DNA of 64,000 nucleotides from Oscheius tipulae (lineage: Eukaryota > Nematoda > Chromadorea > Rhabditida > Rhabditidae), in assembly GCA_037178975.1 (NCBI GenBank), contig JASJZH010000004.1, forward strand, positions 10,602,001-10,666,000, read 5' to 3'. The notes beneath the pieces are model-generated. The model was not told the origin of the DNA, searched no databases, and saw nothing but the letters and a program-made list of their open reading frames with translations. Shown in pieces: positions 23,601 to 34,560 of this stretch (positions are counted from its first letter, which is position 1; every line of letters starts with the position of its first letter). The position numbers and the translations under genes were made by a program.

Positions 23601-25031
23601 AAGCCGAAGAATCGGTTCCAGAAGTGATTTTGTTCAGTGGAACGACGTCGTGCTAGGCAACTGCTTCACTTTCAATCATCCAGATGCTTCAGTCTTCTAC
23701 GACACCAGGTCCTCTGGGTATTCCGGGGGTATTGCTCAAGATTTCTCTGTTACATGTCTAATTTTCAGGTCTTCGAGCTACGCTCAAGGTCAATCAGCAT
23801 GAGTATGCCAAGTGGACAGACACGGCAGCTATCCTAACCTTCATTCACTTCAAAGACGATTACATCATGTCCGAGTCGATTCGGTACAATGCCGAGCCAA
23901 GCAGCGAGGTCATCTTTTTCCCTTACAGGGTATGTTGGAGATAGACGCAGGCATAGAGACAGAGAGACACATACAAGCCCACTGTTCAGAGTAATGCTGC
24001 CTCCAGCTCGTAGAGGCTTTCAAAAATTCACCCTAAGCACAGATCCACTTTTGGGGAAAAGGGGAGGGCCAGAGTGGTGTTTCCTCCCGCGTTCGAGTGT
24101 ATAGGACTCATGCCGTGCACAATTCCATGTCGAGATCGCTTGATACGAGCGAAGGTCGGAAAAGCCAGAGCGAAGATCTTGGATCTTCAATGCATCCCAT
24201 CGTCCCTTTATTCAAAAATGATAAAAGTCGATTTCTCGGACCTCACTGATACTGAAAATAAACAGACTGCAACGATTCACGACTGCGAGACTTGGTCCAA
24301 GGTTAAGATAGACAGAGAGCCAGAAATTCTAAAACCATCTGTGTTTAGAACAAGTACACCCGCCTACAAGGACAGTACGGTACTTGTGTTAACGACAAGT
24401 CTGAAGTCAAGGCCTTCTACTTTCCTGCATCCTACACGACCGATGCCTGCTTGAGATCCTGCTACCAGGACAAGATTGAAGAGGACTGTGGCTGTATGGA
24501 TCCAAGGTATCCTATGTCAGACTTCGCGACGCCTTGTGTAGTCTCTAATAGTCAGTTGTTCTTCTTGAAGTCTACGAACCCTTTTCAGTGAGCTGCATCG
24601 AAGAATCAGTCAGGTTGAACGGGGATCCTTCCAACTGGACCAGTTGTGTCTGTCCCCTTCCGTGTACCAATACCGACTATCAGATAACCTTGTCCAAAGG
24701 GGGCTTCAGAGCAGAGACTCCAAACTGTCTGAGACTGACTGGAGACGCTAAAGTTGCCTGTCTGAACCAGACTACTGACACGGTGACAGTGATAGTCAGT
24801 CGTCCACAGTTGGTCTATAACCTGTTCACAGAGACACCGACAATGGAGGTAAGAGAGAGACAGAAAGACAGAGATTGAGACGTCCAGCTAAACGATCTAA
24901 TTGGAAGCCTCGGTGGTCTTCTGGGAGTTCTGATGGGAATCTGTGCCATGACTTTCGTCGAAATAGGTGTGGTCATCTTCCGAGTTATCTGGTCCTTGTC
25001 CTGCAAGCCGAAACCGAAGAAAACGAAATAA
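20651..25031 (+). CDS. EGAS-like protein 2: EGF modules plus DEG/ENaC domain
   Basis: A multi-exon paralogue of EGAS-like 1 with the same order. The start MLSLLLLPPLIWCQ is a signal peptide. It is followed by YPPHGCENYGLCSQN, repeated EGF-like modules, the Cys-rich block (FNSCLTYDTALMDEPAIY, MTYTECQNLL), more EGFs, then the channel domain: [66 protein letters not shown]. The last exon (about 24887-25031) encodes [20 protein letters not shown], then MTFVEIGVVIFRVIW and a Lys-rich tail. As in gene 1 there is no obvious N-terminal channel helix, and the filter position is G-I-C. The intron at about 23929-24350 carries extra sequence shared with gene 3. The ATG at 20651 is used because the frame upstream of it opens only at a TTG. 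Confidence 0.87.
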
Positions 25032-25616
25032 ACACGAGAATAAAGTCCAATGTGCTTGATCAAATGCTGTCTGTTCTTATGCCCCGTCAGACAGGAGGTA
25101 ATTTTGAGCAATCTGACATTTGCCCTAAATGGAATACATACGTCTCCAGTTTATTTCATGATTGAAACATTTAGCTAATCCTTAGCATTTGAGCGTATCC
25201 GTGGGAGTTCAAACCTGAAACCTGTATTTACCGCCCTTCCTTGTCAGTTTCCTATTTCGCTCATAAGCTCGCTCGGATCGTCCCACTATTGTGAACAATT
25301 TAGGCTCTATGTTCGATCCCCACTCTTAGCAGAAGAGCACATGAAATTGAATTATCGCCAGCTTTTCTACTTGAAAAACGCGCACTTGCTGTTTCATCCT
25401 TTGAGCAGAACCATTTTCTATTTTGAAGTTGGAGTCCGTATCTGTCTGTTATTATACAATTACATAACTCTCTGTTTCTCTCACACAGCTGAACTTATAC
25501 TCTTCTTGTCTCGTCCTGAAATCAATTTGATTCACAATTGTTGAGAGCACTGACAAAGCCTTCCTCTCTTTATTTATCTCTTCTGTTTCTCCGAAAGATT
25601 TTGTTTACTTAGCAGC
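25032..25616. other. Intergenic region between EGAS-2 and the Str receptor
   Basis: No gene, repeat or clear promoter element seen. Confidence 0.5.
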
Positions 25617-26801
25617 ATGATTGCAGGTCCCAAACCCTTCAGGATGCTTCTCACAATACCCAACATGCAAGTCTTTGTAACAGTCTGTAGTTCGATTGGT
25701 CTCCTGCTCAATATTACCATGGCTACTGTCATTGTACTATGGTAAGAACTGTCTCTGCTATAAGAAAGTTAATGCAGTTCTGGTTCTGGGATTGGCAATT
25801 ACAAGTACCTCCTCTGTGCCTATACCATGGTAGCTATTGGTTCATGTTCCATCGAGATTGTACTTTTACCGATGTTCCATCCAACAGAGGCAGGATGGCT
25901 CTACTTTTCGACAGTTGACCGACTTCCTCCTAGTTTTGGAAACATTCTCATTCTCGTTTACTGTGCATCGTTTGCCATATTGATGCAAATTCTGAGCTTG
26001 TCGTTTTTCTATCGCTACATTGTCATTTGCAGGTAGGTCTGTCTCTCTGTCTTTCTTGCTGTCTCTCTGTCTCTGTTTCTCTGTCTTTCTCTGCTTCTTT
26101 TCTATCTGATATCTTTCAGACCACCATCCATGAACTTCTGGCAAAAGACCAGTACCATACTAACTGTTATGGTATTTATGTTCATCTGTACTGTCTTCTG
26201 TGGCAGTCAAACTTATGCTGTCTTCCCGAATATGTATACGATGCAAGAGTTGGATGGTGTTGTTTACACCTCAACCGGGATCCATTTGAGGGAATATGCT
26301 CATATTGGAGGATATCTTTATGTAGTATCTGTCTCTCTGTCTTTCCAATATTTGCAGAATGGTGAGACCTGGTGGACCGCCGGAACCTTTGCTATTATCG
26401 GCTATATCGTGGTCATGCTTGTCAACATGACTGTCATCATCTACTGTCTCCTCAAAATCCTCATTTTCTTCCAAAAGTCTGCCGAACTTCGGATGCCAAA
26501 CTCTATCAGGGCAGTACAGAAACGATTCGTCTTACTGCTCCTCCTACAGGTCAGCGTCCTGATCTCAAAAGATGGGACTCTTTAGACCCTTGTCCCGATA
26601 ATCTTCACATTTTCTCCTGTACTCATCAGCTACCTGATCACATTCCTCTCGCTCAGTCTACCTCTGGAGGCCCATATCTTCTACTCCTGCTTCCACCCAA
26701 TTGCTCAACTCTTGGAACCAATAATAATCATCACACTGCTCAAAGAATACAGGATTGCTGTTAAGAGAGCCCTGAGACTTAAAATCAGTTCTTCCCAATA
26801 A
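25617..26801 (+). CDS. Seven-transmembrane chemoreceptor, Str/Srj type
   Basis: Five exons beginning MIAGPKPFRMLLTIPNMQ and ending LKISSSQ. The translation has seven hydrophobic segments, with the Str-like features GNYKYLLCAYTM after helix 1, the helix-3 end LSLSFFYRYIVICR (equivalent of the FYRY motif), and a helix-7 HP..LEPIIIITLLKEYR motif. Such receptors act as chemosensory GPCRs in nematode sensory cilia. The last intron (GTCAGC to CTTTAG, 36 nt) fits by frame. The introns at about 26035 and 26326 carry GTCTCT repeats. Assignment to Str rather than Srd or Srh rests on these motifs alone; the seven-helix receptor call is firmer than the subfamily. Confidence 0.8.
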
Positions 26802-27104
26802 CAATGCTATTCTTTCCATTCCGTTCAAACGTATGATATCATTCTCTGATCAGTAACATCAGGTCCTAGTCGTCTAGCTGGGCCTTGACCATCATAGTTC
26901 ACACAACAGTAGTCGACGTAAGCGGGCCAAGACAATTGGAAAATGTCTAGCCCGTATGTCTAATGACAGAGATAGGCGAAAGACGCTCCTGTTCGAATGT
27001 TTGAAGCTGAAATCCATTCTTCAAAACTATGGGAGTCAGTCTCAAAGTGGTCACGTATCGCGCTGGCTACTGCTTCAAACTCCGAATTCTCTCTCGAGCT
27101 CAAG
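26802..27104. other. Intergenic region before Sre gene A
   Basis: Nothing beyond the open frame that runs into the Sre start. The frame is open from 26997, but the ATG at 27105 is favoured by alignment with the paralogues. Confidence 0.4.
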
Positions 27105-28337
27105 ATGAACAATCGAAGTCGATACAAGCTGTTCTACATCGATCCGATCAATCCTGCCCAGCTTCAAGTATATTTCTTATTCGAGACAGTGTTCCTTATT
27201 ATCAATGTCTTCCTTTTCTCCATGTTCATCGCCATGGTAATTAAAGTTCGCTGTCATATAAACCTGAAACTTATTGGAGCCTTGTTTTTCACACAGTACT
27301 TTCCGTCCTTGACTGGAAGAATGTTTATTCTAGCTCATCAGAGCGGATTCTTTCACTCACACCGTAAGTTACTGGATCAATTGGTAAACAGAACTTTCCA
27401 GCTAATCCTTACAGGGACATCTGGGTCATACTCATCTCCTGGTGGCGGTGCTACTCTTTGTCCCAGATCCTTACAATGTGAGTGGCGTTATATATCCCTC
27501 CTTTTTCTCTGCGTCTCTCTGTCTGTCTCTTTGTCTCTCTGTTTTTCTGTCCCTCTGGCCCTTTCTCTCATCCTTTACCCTGTTCTCCAGTCATTTCTGG
27601 GTCGCATTCGAGCGCCAATTTGCCATGTACTACATCGCCGACTATGAGAAAAAGTCACGTCTCTGGATCCCAGCCCTGGTCGGCTTTACAAAGGCTGCAA
27701 TCTGTGCGATCACCTCTACCATCTGGCTCTTCCAAACTATAAACTGGCTCATAATTTGTTTCCTCGGAATCATCTTCTGCATCATAGGCGTGATGCTGTT
27801 CTTCAACTCTTATAGAGAAGCCCAGACTCTTCTGGACGTCCTGCTCAAGGACACCAACTGTCAGCACAGCTACACTCTGAGTCTTCGTTACCAGTTACAG
27901 GAAAATGTCTGGTGTGACAAGGTAGTGAGAGAGAAAGGGAGAGAGAGAGAGAGAGACATTTTCAGCTCCTCAAGCATGCTGCCTTGGCTCTCTTCTTCGT
28001 AAATATGGCTACTGTCTCCCTCTTCCTCGCCGCTAATCTAGAAATGGTCGAGACCAAATTTGGAGAGGAGACCAGTCAATGGCTTGACTGTCTCTTCAAC
28101 ATTTGTGTGGCAGTCGACGGTCCGATCATGGCCGTCGGCGCCATCTACTACAACGACTACCTCGTCGGAGTAATAAAGATACTTCTGAGAGGACCTGATG
28201 TGAAAGATGTGAAGGAGGATAAGGACACTGGACACGTCTACTTCGTTCAACTGGAACAGCAGTGGGGAGAGCCACAAGCAGTCGAGAAGGTGGATAAGAA
28301 GAGAAGAAAAGGAAGGAGTAGAAGTAGACAACAATAA
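27105..28337 (+). CDS. Sre-type chemoreceptor A
   Basis: Four exons (27105-27363, 27402-27477, 27591-27921, 27966-28337) give 1038 nt, 345 aa. It begins MNNRSRYKLFYIDP and shows the Sre hallmark after helix 4-5, HFWVAFERQFAMYYIADYEK (ER..A...I.DYE), then SLRYQLQENVWCDK and the C-terminal AIYYNDYLVGVIK and VYFVQLEQQW segments. Seven hydrophobic segments are visible. In C. elegans Sre proteins are chemosensory GPCRs. Compared with its paralogues it lacks the intron after HINLK and the introns within the helix 5-6 region. The intron before exon 3 is a GTCTCT microsatellite. The basic tail (KKRRKGRSRSRQQ) is unique to this copy. Confidence 0.85.
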
Positions 28338-28586
28338 AGAATTACAGACGAACAGACGATTGTAAGACTCTATATTTCAAAAACAGCTCAGGCAGCTCCA
28401 TTATCATTCGTTGAGTTGGTTAGCCATGTTCATGGGAGCACCAGAAACCGATATTCTCGTCATAAGCTATTCTTGTAGCCACTAAGTGAGTCCGAAAATG
28501 TGTACGAACTAGTGAAAATTTGAGAATTTCATGATTTCTATATTTTGGGATATATCGAGTCTCTCTAACACTGACTCTTGTTTCAG

Positions 28587-28960
28587 TCACTTCTGGATCT
28601 CAATAAAACACCAATTTACATGCACTTCATTTCTGACTACAAGAGACATTCTCGTCTTTGGATATCAATCCTAACATCAGTAGCCATTATATCCTGTTTG
28701 ATTGCCGCAGCGACCTGTACATTCGGTATGATACCCAAAGACGTCTGTCAACTCGACTTGCAGCAATCTTCCCCCTGTATCGTCTCGCTGTAATTGGCAC
28801 AGTTTTCATCTTTGTGAGAGTTGTGTCTCTTCTCGAGGGCAGAGAGATCTTTTTTTCAGTAAAGTGGTTCATCGCTCTGTCATTTAATATGTTTTGCACC
28901 TCTTTAGCACCTGTCTCTTTTGAACAGGTGAAGGAGCTTCAATCGACTCGCAACCTTTAT
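28587..28960 (+). pseudogene. Sre receptor relic (middle exons)
   Basis: Starts at an acceptor (TTGTTTCAG) with HFWISIKHQF in one frame, then a one-base deletion relative to gene B shifts to MHFISDYKRHSRLWISILTS. The following stretch (AIFPLYRLAVIGTVFIFVRV) corresponds to the next exon of gene B (AIFPWYPLSIVG) but has no usable splice sites. The first helices and the C-terminal part are absent. It lies directly upstream of Sre gene B, as expected for a decaying tandem duplicate. Confidence 0.8.
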
Positions 28961-28974
28961 CACACGTACGTACC

Positions 28975-30333
28975 ATGCTTGACAACAGAACAAGCTTGAA
29001 ACTGTTCTACATCACCCCTACTGACCCCTCCCAACTCCAGATCTATTTCATTGCCGAGGCTATCCTCATCCTTGTCAACTTTGTCTGTTTCATTGGGTTC
29101 ATAACCTTAGTGTGGAAGGTCAGATGTCACATAAATTTGAAGGTAGAGGGATCTGGAACTTTCGTAAAGGATCTCAGATTATCGGAACATCAGTCTTCTC
29201 CCAGTATTTCATAGCCCTGTCGGGTCGGTTATATGTTCTTGCGAGACAGGGTAACTACTTCAATATCGGAAGTTCTGGTCCGGAGGAGGATATCTGGGTA
29301 ATATTCTTCTCGTGGTTTCGGACATACGACTTTGCCCTCATTCTTACGTTGTGGGTCATTATTTCTCTAGCCCTCTATATCTGTTCCTGTATGTCCCTCT
29401 GTCTCTGTTTTTCTGTCTCTTATGCTCATGTTTCAGTCACTTCTGGGTGTCAATAGAGCGCCAATTTTCCATGTTCTTTATTTTCGACTACGAGAGACGC
29501 CCTAGACTCTGGATATCCATTCTAATCGTCTTTGTAGCCATCACAGTCTGTATGATTTCTGCAGCCGTCTACACTTTTGGTGAATTCTGAGAATTCCACT
29601 GTCAACTCGGAATTTTTTTTTAGCAATCTTCCCCTGGTATCCACTATCAATAGTTGGCATAGTGTTCACTGGCGTTGGAATTGTTGTAAGTCTCTCCGCA
29701 AGCTCAAAAACTATTTTGCAGATGTTCTTCAATACTTATCGAGGTGCCCAGACTCTTCTCAACATGCTACTGCAAGATAACGAGAGTGCTGTCGACTATA
29801 CTCTGAGTCTTCGCTACCAGTTGGAGGAAAATGTCTGGTGTGACAAGCTGCTTAAAAATGCGGCCATCACTTTGTTCTTTGTGAACACTGGAACTTTTGT
29901 ATTCTTCACAGCGGCAAACTCAGATTGGATTGAAGAGAAATATGGAGAAGAGATGAGCCAGTGGCTTGACTGCCTGTTTAATTTAGCGGTTCTTGTGTAA
30001 GTTCGGACCCTGTATGAGGTCTGAGACAGAGAGACATAGAGAAGAAGAACAAAAGACACACAGTCACAGAGGGAGGCATAGAGACAAAGAGACAAAGAAA
30101 CTTCTTTCAGAAACGGCCCAGTCTTGGGAGTTGGGGCAATTTACTACAATGACTACCTGATAGGAGTAATGAAGTCTCTGTTTAAACGAAACTCGGTCAA
30201 AGGTGGTGAAAAAGTGGAGAAGGACGAAGGAAATGCCTACTTCTCACAGCTCCAGCAACAGTGGAACAAGTCGCAGAATGCTCCCCAGATGAGACGAAAG
30301 ACGCTTAAACCTGTGCGAACGCGGTTGAAGTGA
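28975..30333 (+). CDS. Sre-type chemoreceptor B
   Basis: Six exons (28975-29142, 29178-29350, 29437-29579, 29624-29685, 29722-29996, 30111-30333) total 1044 nt, 347 aa. It begins MLDNRTSLKLFYITP and carries HFWVSIERQFSMFFIFDYER, SLRYQLEENVWCDK, AIYYNDYLIGVMK and the tail motif AYFSQLQQQW. The first intron is only 35 nt (29143-29177), near the lower limit for spliced nematode introns, and is supported by phase and by alignment (IIGTSVFSQYF with LIGALFFTQYF in gene A). Seven hydrophobic segments. The intron at 29997-30110 is AGAGAC-rich. Confidence 0.85.
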
Positions 30334-30429
30334 CCGAATGAAGCGTCCTTCACTAGGTCTCGCATGAGGTTTTAATGATGTAACGACTGTTCGTTCACAT
30401 CTCTCTTTTTCTAAAAGAGAGAGAGAGGA

Positions 30430-30622
30430 CTGTTTCTGGCAATCGGTGAAGATTTTTACAGCGACGTCCTACTGGGAATTGTGAAGACGTTTGTAAAGAA
30501 GTCGAGTCAAAAATGTGGAGGGAGACGAGAAGGACGAGGGAAATGTCTATTTCTCCAGCTCCAGTAGCAATGGGAGATGCCTGGAAGAAGAAACTTAACC
30601 CCGTACGATCTCGTCTGGACTA
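30430..30622 (+). pseudogene. Sre receptor relic (last exon only)
   Basis: A copy of the final Sre exon: LAIGEDFYSDVLLGIVKTFV matches LGVGAIYYNDYLIGVMKSLF of gene B. It then shifts frame through the KVEKDEGNAYFSQLQ equivalent, reads a stop in the QLQQQW motif and recovers as KKKLNPVRSRLD. No upstream exons are present. Confidence 0.75.
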
Positions 30623-31224
30623 ACGGAATAAAACACGTGATGGGAAAGACCCCGTTTGTTTGAGTCCCAGAGGCTTCGCAGCCCCATTTCCCAAAGGTAA
30701 ACAATTGTGCTTCCACCCTCTCCAGGCGCAATTCTCTTTCATCATTTGACAATGCCGCGTCATCGCTTTTTTGAGATTTCCCTAGGCGTGATTGTAATCG
30801 ATTTTGAACAGTTTGCTCTCCTTTTGATCAGCTGATAAGAAGGGGTTTTATTCTCAGTTCTCACCCCAGCATCAAGGCAAATCTTTTTCGCTTTCTCGTT
30901 CTGAATTTTCACTTTATAACACGTATAGGCAGAGTAGATAGTAAGACAGAGAGACTGAGACACTGAGAAATTTCCATTTTCCCCAAGAACTATACACTTA
31001 TCTCAAAATTTCTAAATACCCGACTGCCCGCTGGTCCGGTGACAGAGCCATATGACCCAATCAATGTAATCTTGGGAAAAGTCAATAGGCTGTTCCCCCA
31101 CGTTAGTCTCTTTCTAACCAAATTCCTCCCTGTCTCTTTTGGAATGTCGCGGCTATTTTCTGCATAAATTTTTCCCACTTCCCTGCATCCTTATCAATTT
31201 GTTTTCAGAACACATATTTGCACA
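30623..31224. other. Intergenic region upstream of LITAF gene 1
   Basis: No supported gene. The acceptor-like TTGTTTTCAG at about 31199-31208, 17 nt before the LITAF ATG, could be a trans-splice or 5'UTR splice site. Confidence 0.4.
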
Positions 31225-31730
31225 ATGGATGATAGGCCACCAAATTTTCCACCAACTTACGATGAAGCCATCAAGCCTGGAGCGACTTATACAGCACCCC
31301 CAGTGGGATCAGTAGCTGCGGCTCAGGCAGCTCCTCCTCTTCAGCCGATGGGTCCTCAGGTATGAGAGACAGTGACAGTGCCTGACATACTCATTTTCAG
31401 CCACCCATCATTATACAACAACCTCCCCAACCCCAGGCCGTTTACATCCAACCGAGCCATCAAGCTATCTATGTCACCCAGCCAAATGTCGTCGTGGTTC
31501 ACCCCCTAAAAATGGCTCCTTGTTTCGATCCCTACACCGAAACGTGTCCATACTGCCGAGTATCGGTAGTGACTAGGCGACGATTCGTACCGGGAGGGAT
31601 GACCTGTATTTTCCTCGTCCTCGGAATCATATTCCTCCCCTTCCTGTGCTTTATCCTATGCGATTCATTCAAAGATGCTCATCACTATTGTCCACGTTGT
31701 AACAGACTCATTGCGATTAGAAAGAGGTGA
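31225..31730 (+). CDS. LITAF-domain protein 1
   Basis: Two exons (31225-31359, 31401-31730), 154 aa. A Pro-rich N-terminus starting MDDRPPNFPPTYDEAI contains a PPTY (PPxY) motif of the kind bound by WW-domain ubiquitin ligases. The C-terminal LITAF domain has the split zinc site, CPYC and HYCPRCN, around a hydrophobic helix (GMTCIFLVLGIIFLPFLCF) that inserts into membranes from the cytosolic face. LITAF/SIMPLE proteins sit on late endosomes and lysosomes and help endosomal sorting. A polyA signal (AATAAA, about 31732-31737) overlaps the stop region. The call is firm for the domain; the cellular role is inferred from the family. Confidence 0.9.
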
Positions 31731-32019
31731 AATAAAAATTTGTATGGACTGATTTCTGTTTTTTACCAGAACAGAGAGACAGGTAGACGAGAAAGAAAGA
31801 GAGAGACAGAGAGACAGAGAGGGACAGTTTCCCAAGATTTTCGAAGAAAAAAGTATGTGTCGCCTTAAACCTTTGATCTCTTCCAATCAACTGATAAGGG
31901 ACCAGTAGTAGGCACACCGTTACCTTTCCCAGCACTGTTGTGGCCATTTCGACAGATTGCATCAAACATTTTTCCTGATATCCCACTCTTCAAGATTTCA
32001 CCATTACTTTCAGTACCCA

Positions 32020-32301
32020 ATGGACGAGCCTTCAAACTCTCAACCAAAACGAACTGCCTCTGTTTCTCACCCCATTGTCAAGGACACTGTCTGTTTTGAT
32101 GACTACGCTGAATTCTGTCCCTACTGCAAAGTAGCAGTGCAGACGAGGCCAAGATTTGTCTCAGGAACAATCACCAGGATTTTTATCTGTTTCGGCCTAA
32201 TTTTCCCTCCCTTCTTGTACTTTCTTTTCGCCGAAAGTTTCAAAGATGTCCATCACTATTGTCCGCGTTGCAAGAACCTTATTGCTATCAGAAGCATATG
32301 A
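32020..32301 (+). CDS. LITAF-domain protein 2 (short)
   Basis: A single exon after a TTACTTTCAG acceptor, 93 aa, starting MDEPSNSQPKR. It has the same LITAF core as gene 1: CPYCKVAVQTRPRF, a hydrophobic insert (FICFGLIFPPFLYFLF), then HHYCPRCKNLIAIR. It lacks the Pro-rich/PPxY N-terminus of gene 1, unless an upstream exon was missed. It lies 280 nt behind gene 1 and is likely its tandem duplicate. Its stop codon is 4 nt from the stop of the convergent Sre gene, so the two 3'UTRs must overlap. Confidence 0.85.
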   Translation: MDEPSNSQPKRTASVSHPIVKDTVCFDDYAEFCPYCKVAVQTRPRFVSGTITRIFICFGLIFPPFLYFLFAESFKDVHHYCPRCKNLIAIRSI

Positions 32302-32305
32302 ATCT

Positions 32306-33981
32306 TTATATAGATCGTATCCGCTTGTTTTTGGTCCCCTCTCTTGAGTAAAACTTGTCCAGGGGCTCGTCCCATTGCTGCCGCAATTTCACGAAATACA
32401 CCTGTGTCGCGTCCTGCTCTTGAACTTTGAACCTGGAGCCTAATACGAAAGACTTGAATAGGTTGAGCATGTAATCGTTGAAAGCTATTGTCAACAACGG
32501 AATCAAGAATCCGCAACTGAAGAAAATGTTATATGGTTTGTATAAATAATACAGGGAGACAGAGTCAAAACTTACAATGCCACTAGACAGTTGAACAATG
32601 CATCGAATAGTTGAGTAGTTTCTAGTCCAAGCACTTCTCTGGCAATGTCTAAAGTCGATGCCAAATAACAGCCAAATAGGAAGAATGACAAGAATGCTAG
32701 TCCGACTAAGGCATTCTTCATCAAATTGAAACACCAAAGATTTTCCTGGAGTTGAAATCGTAAACTAAGAGTATAGGTATGTTTTGAACTTTTCCCAATT
32801 TGACTCAAATCTCTTAAAATTGCCGTAGTTTTGTAATAAGACTGGAGGAAGAGCTGAAAATGACTGAGTTTCAATTTTTGTCGACATTCTTACCATCACC
32901 CCACAGCCAAGAATGACACCTCCAACAGCTTCGAGGACAGGGATTGGTAATAGTTCTGAAAACGGGATCAGCATGGAACGACAGGATAGTTAACCAAAAG
33001 TGAAGAGGGTAGCAGCTACTGCAGATACTGTTACGATTGAGAAGCATAGTATGAAAGGGATCCAGAGTCTACGAACTCTTTCGTAGTCTCTAATGTAGTA
33101 CATGGCTAGTTGACGTTCTAAGGAGAACCAGAAGGTTCTGAAAGCCAGAGGGTACAGAAGGACAATAAAAACTGGACTGGAGATAAAACCTATGATGTCA
33201 AGGATGGTTCAACCTTGTTCACAACAGAATTTTGCATTATTCCTTTAATCTCCCTCTGAATCCTGTCTCTAAACTTGAGGCACTATACCCAACTCCCTGT
33301 CATTCCTCTCTGGTAATCTGACCACGTAAACTCGCCGAAACAATGCCATCGCAACAATAGGCTATATCTATCACCCTGCCCTGTTTTCGAGCTTGTAATA
33401 CACTTTTCTCACTGTGCTCAGTAGTTACTGAATTTACCGGTATGGTCAATGAATGTACCGATATGGTCAAGAGTCAAGTTAATGGTCAAAACTCCAAACA
33501 GTTCTGTCATCCAACTCAACCCATGTTATGACTCCAAACTAATCAGAACTCACACTGTTAGAGCAATTATGAAAAAGTAGCATCTCAACCACGATGCAAT
33601 TACAATTAGGTTGTTTTGTCCTGGATCCGATACACAAGATCGGACGTGGGTTCTGTTGCAATTCGGAGCAAACTGTTGTTTCAGTACTCCACTCTCAAAA
33701 CTAATAATGACCAATCTTCCCAAGCCAAATGGGAGATACTGTGGTATCAAGAATATTCCCAAAACCTACAAAAAGTCGTAGTTGTAATGTTGTCTAACCT
33801 TCAAATTAATGTGAGCTCGTACACGAGTAACGAAAACGACAAAGACGGTGAATAGGACGAAATTAAAGAGGATACAGATAGATTCCAGTATAAACCAGAC
33901 GCATAGTTTGGATGGGAAAAGGGGTGTTATATAGAAGAGTCGCATAGGTACGAGCTGCTTTGTAAAGGCCAGCAGGTTCAC
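32306..33981 (-). CDS. Sre-type chemoreceptor C (minus strand)
   Basis: About seven exons. It reads MNLLAFTKQLVPMRLFYITP at the start, then RVRAHINLK before a short intron, VLGIFLIPQYLPFGLGRLV, FWFSLERQLAMYYIRDYERV, SLRFQLQENLWCFN, AFNDYMLNLFKSFV and VYFVKLRQQWDEP. All Sre landmarks of the plus-strand paralogues are present, with seven hydrophobic stretches. The intron between about 33160 and 33545 is long and otherwise empty. The start could also be the internal Met before RLFYITP. The gene is convergent with LITAF gene 2. Confidence 0.82.
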
Positions 33982-34560
33982 TATTCACACCTGTCCTCTC
34001 TCACTCTCTCTCTCAGTGGGGATTCATTGGATGTGACGGTGAAAATAAACAGCTGGGTGTTTGGTGCAAATCTTTGCTGTTTCGTGTTCTCAGAGGAGTC
34101 TCGGCAGAGGACCAATTTGGGCACTAAGTTTTAATCCTCCAGGTATCGCGAATGGTGCAAAGTCGAGACAGATCAAAGGTTTGAGCTTTTCAGAAAATGG
34201 CTGGAATGGAAATGTACACAACAGGCTCATCTCTTAATACCCAATCTTGCCGCTACTCTTCGTCTAATTCTTTCAAGTTTCATTCTGCTCCCGTCTTGCT
34301 TATTAAGCCTCTTCTCCTGTCTCTGGTAACCGTATTCGCAATCCCCGATTCTGTCCTTCTCTTGATTCCCTTTTTTCTCCAACTCTTGTTTTCCCAGTTG
34401 AGGTTCGAGCTCAGGGTCAACCAAAAAGGGAGCGACAAAACATAATCTTATGCCGCAATATTGCATCGTCTGTCAACGCTGATCTGGCTTACGATTTTCC
34501 ACCACAAAAGACAATACGTAGCTTGAAAAAGTTCATTGATAATTGAGGTATTGTTCTCTT
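33982..34560. other. Spacer between Sre gene C and EGAS-like gene 3
   Basis: I see no gene. The opposite-strand open frames here have no recognisable content. Confidence 0.4.

Noticed and set aside
34227..34466. 79-aa minus-strand frame between Sre C and EGAS-like 3
   Set aside because: Charged low-information sequence with no splice context or family resemblance.
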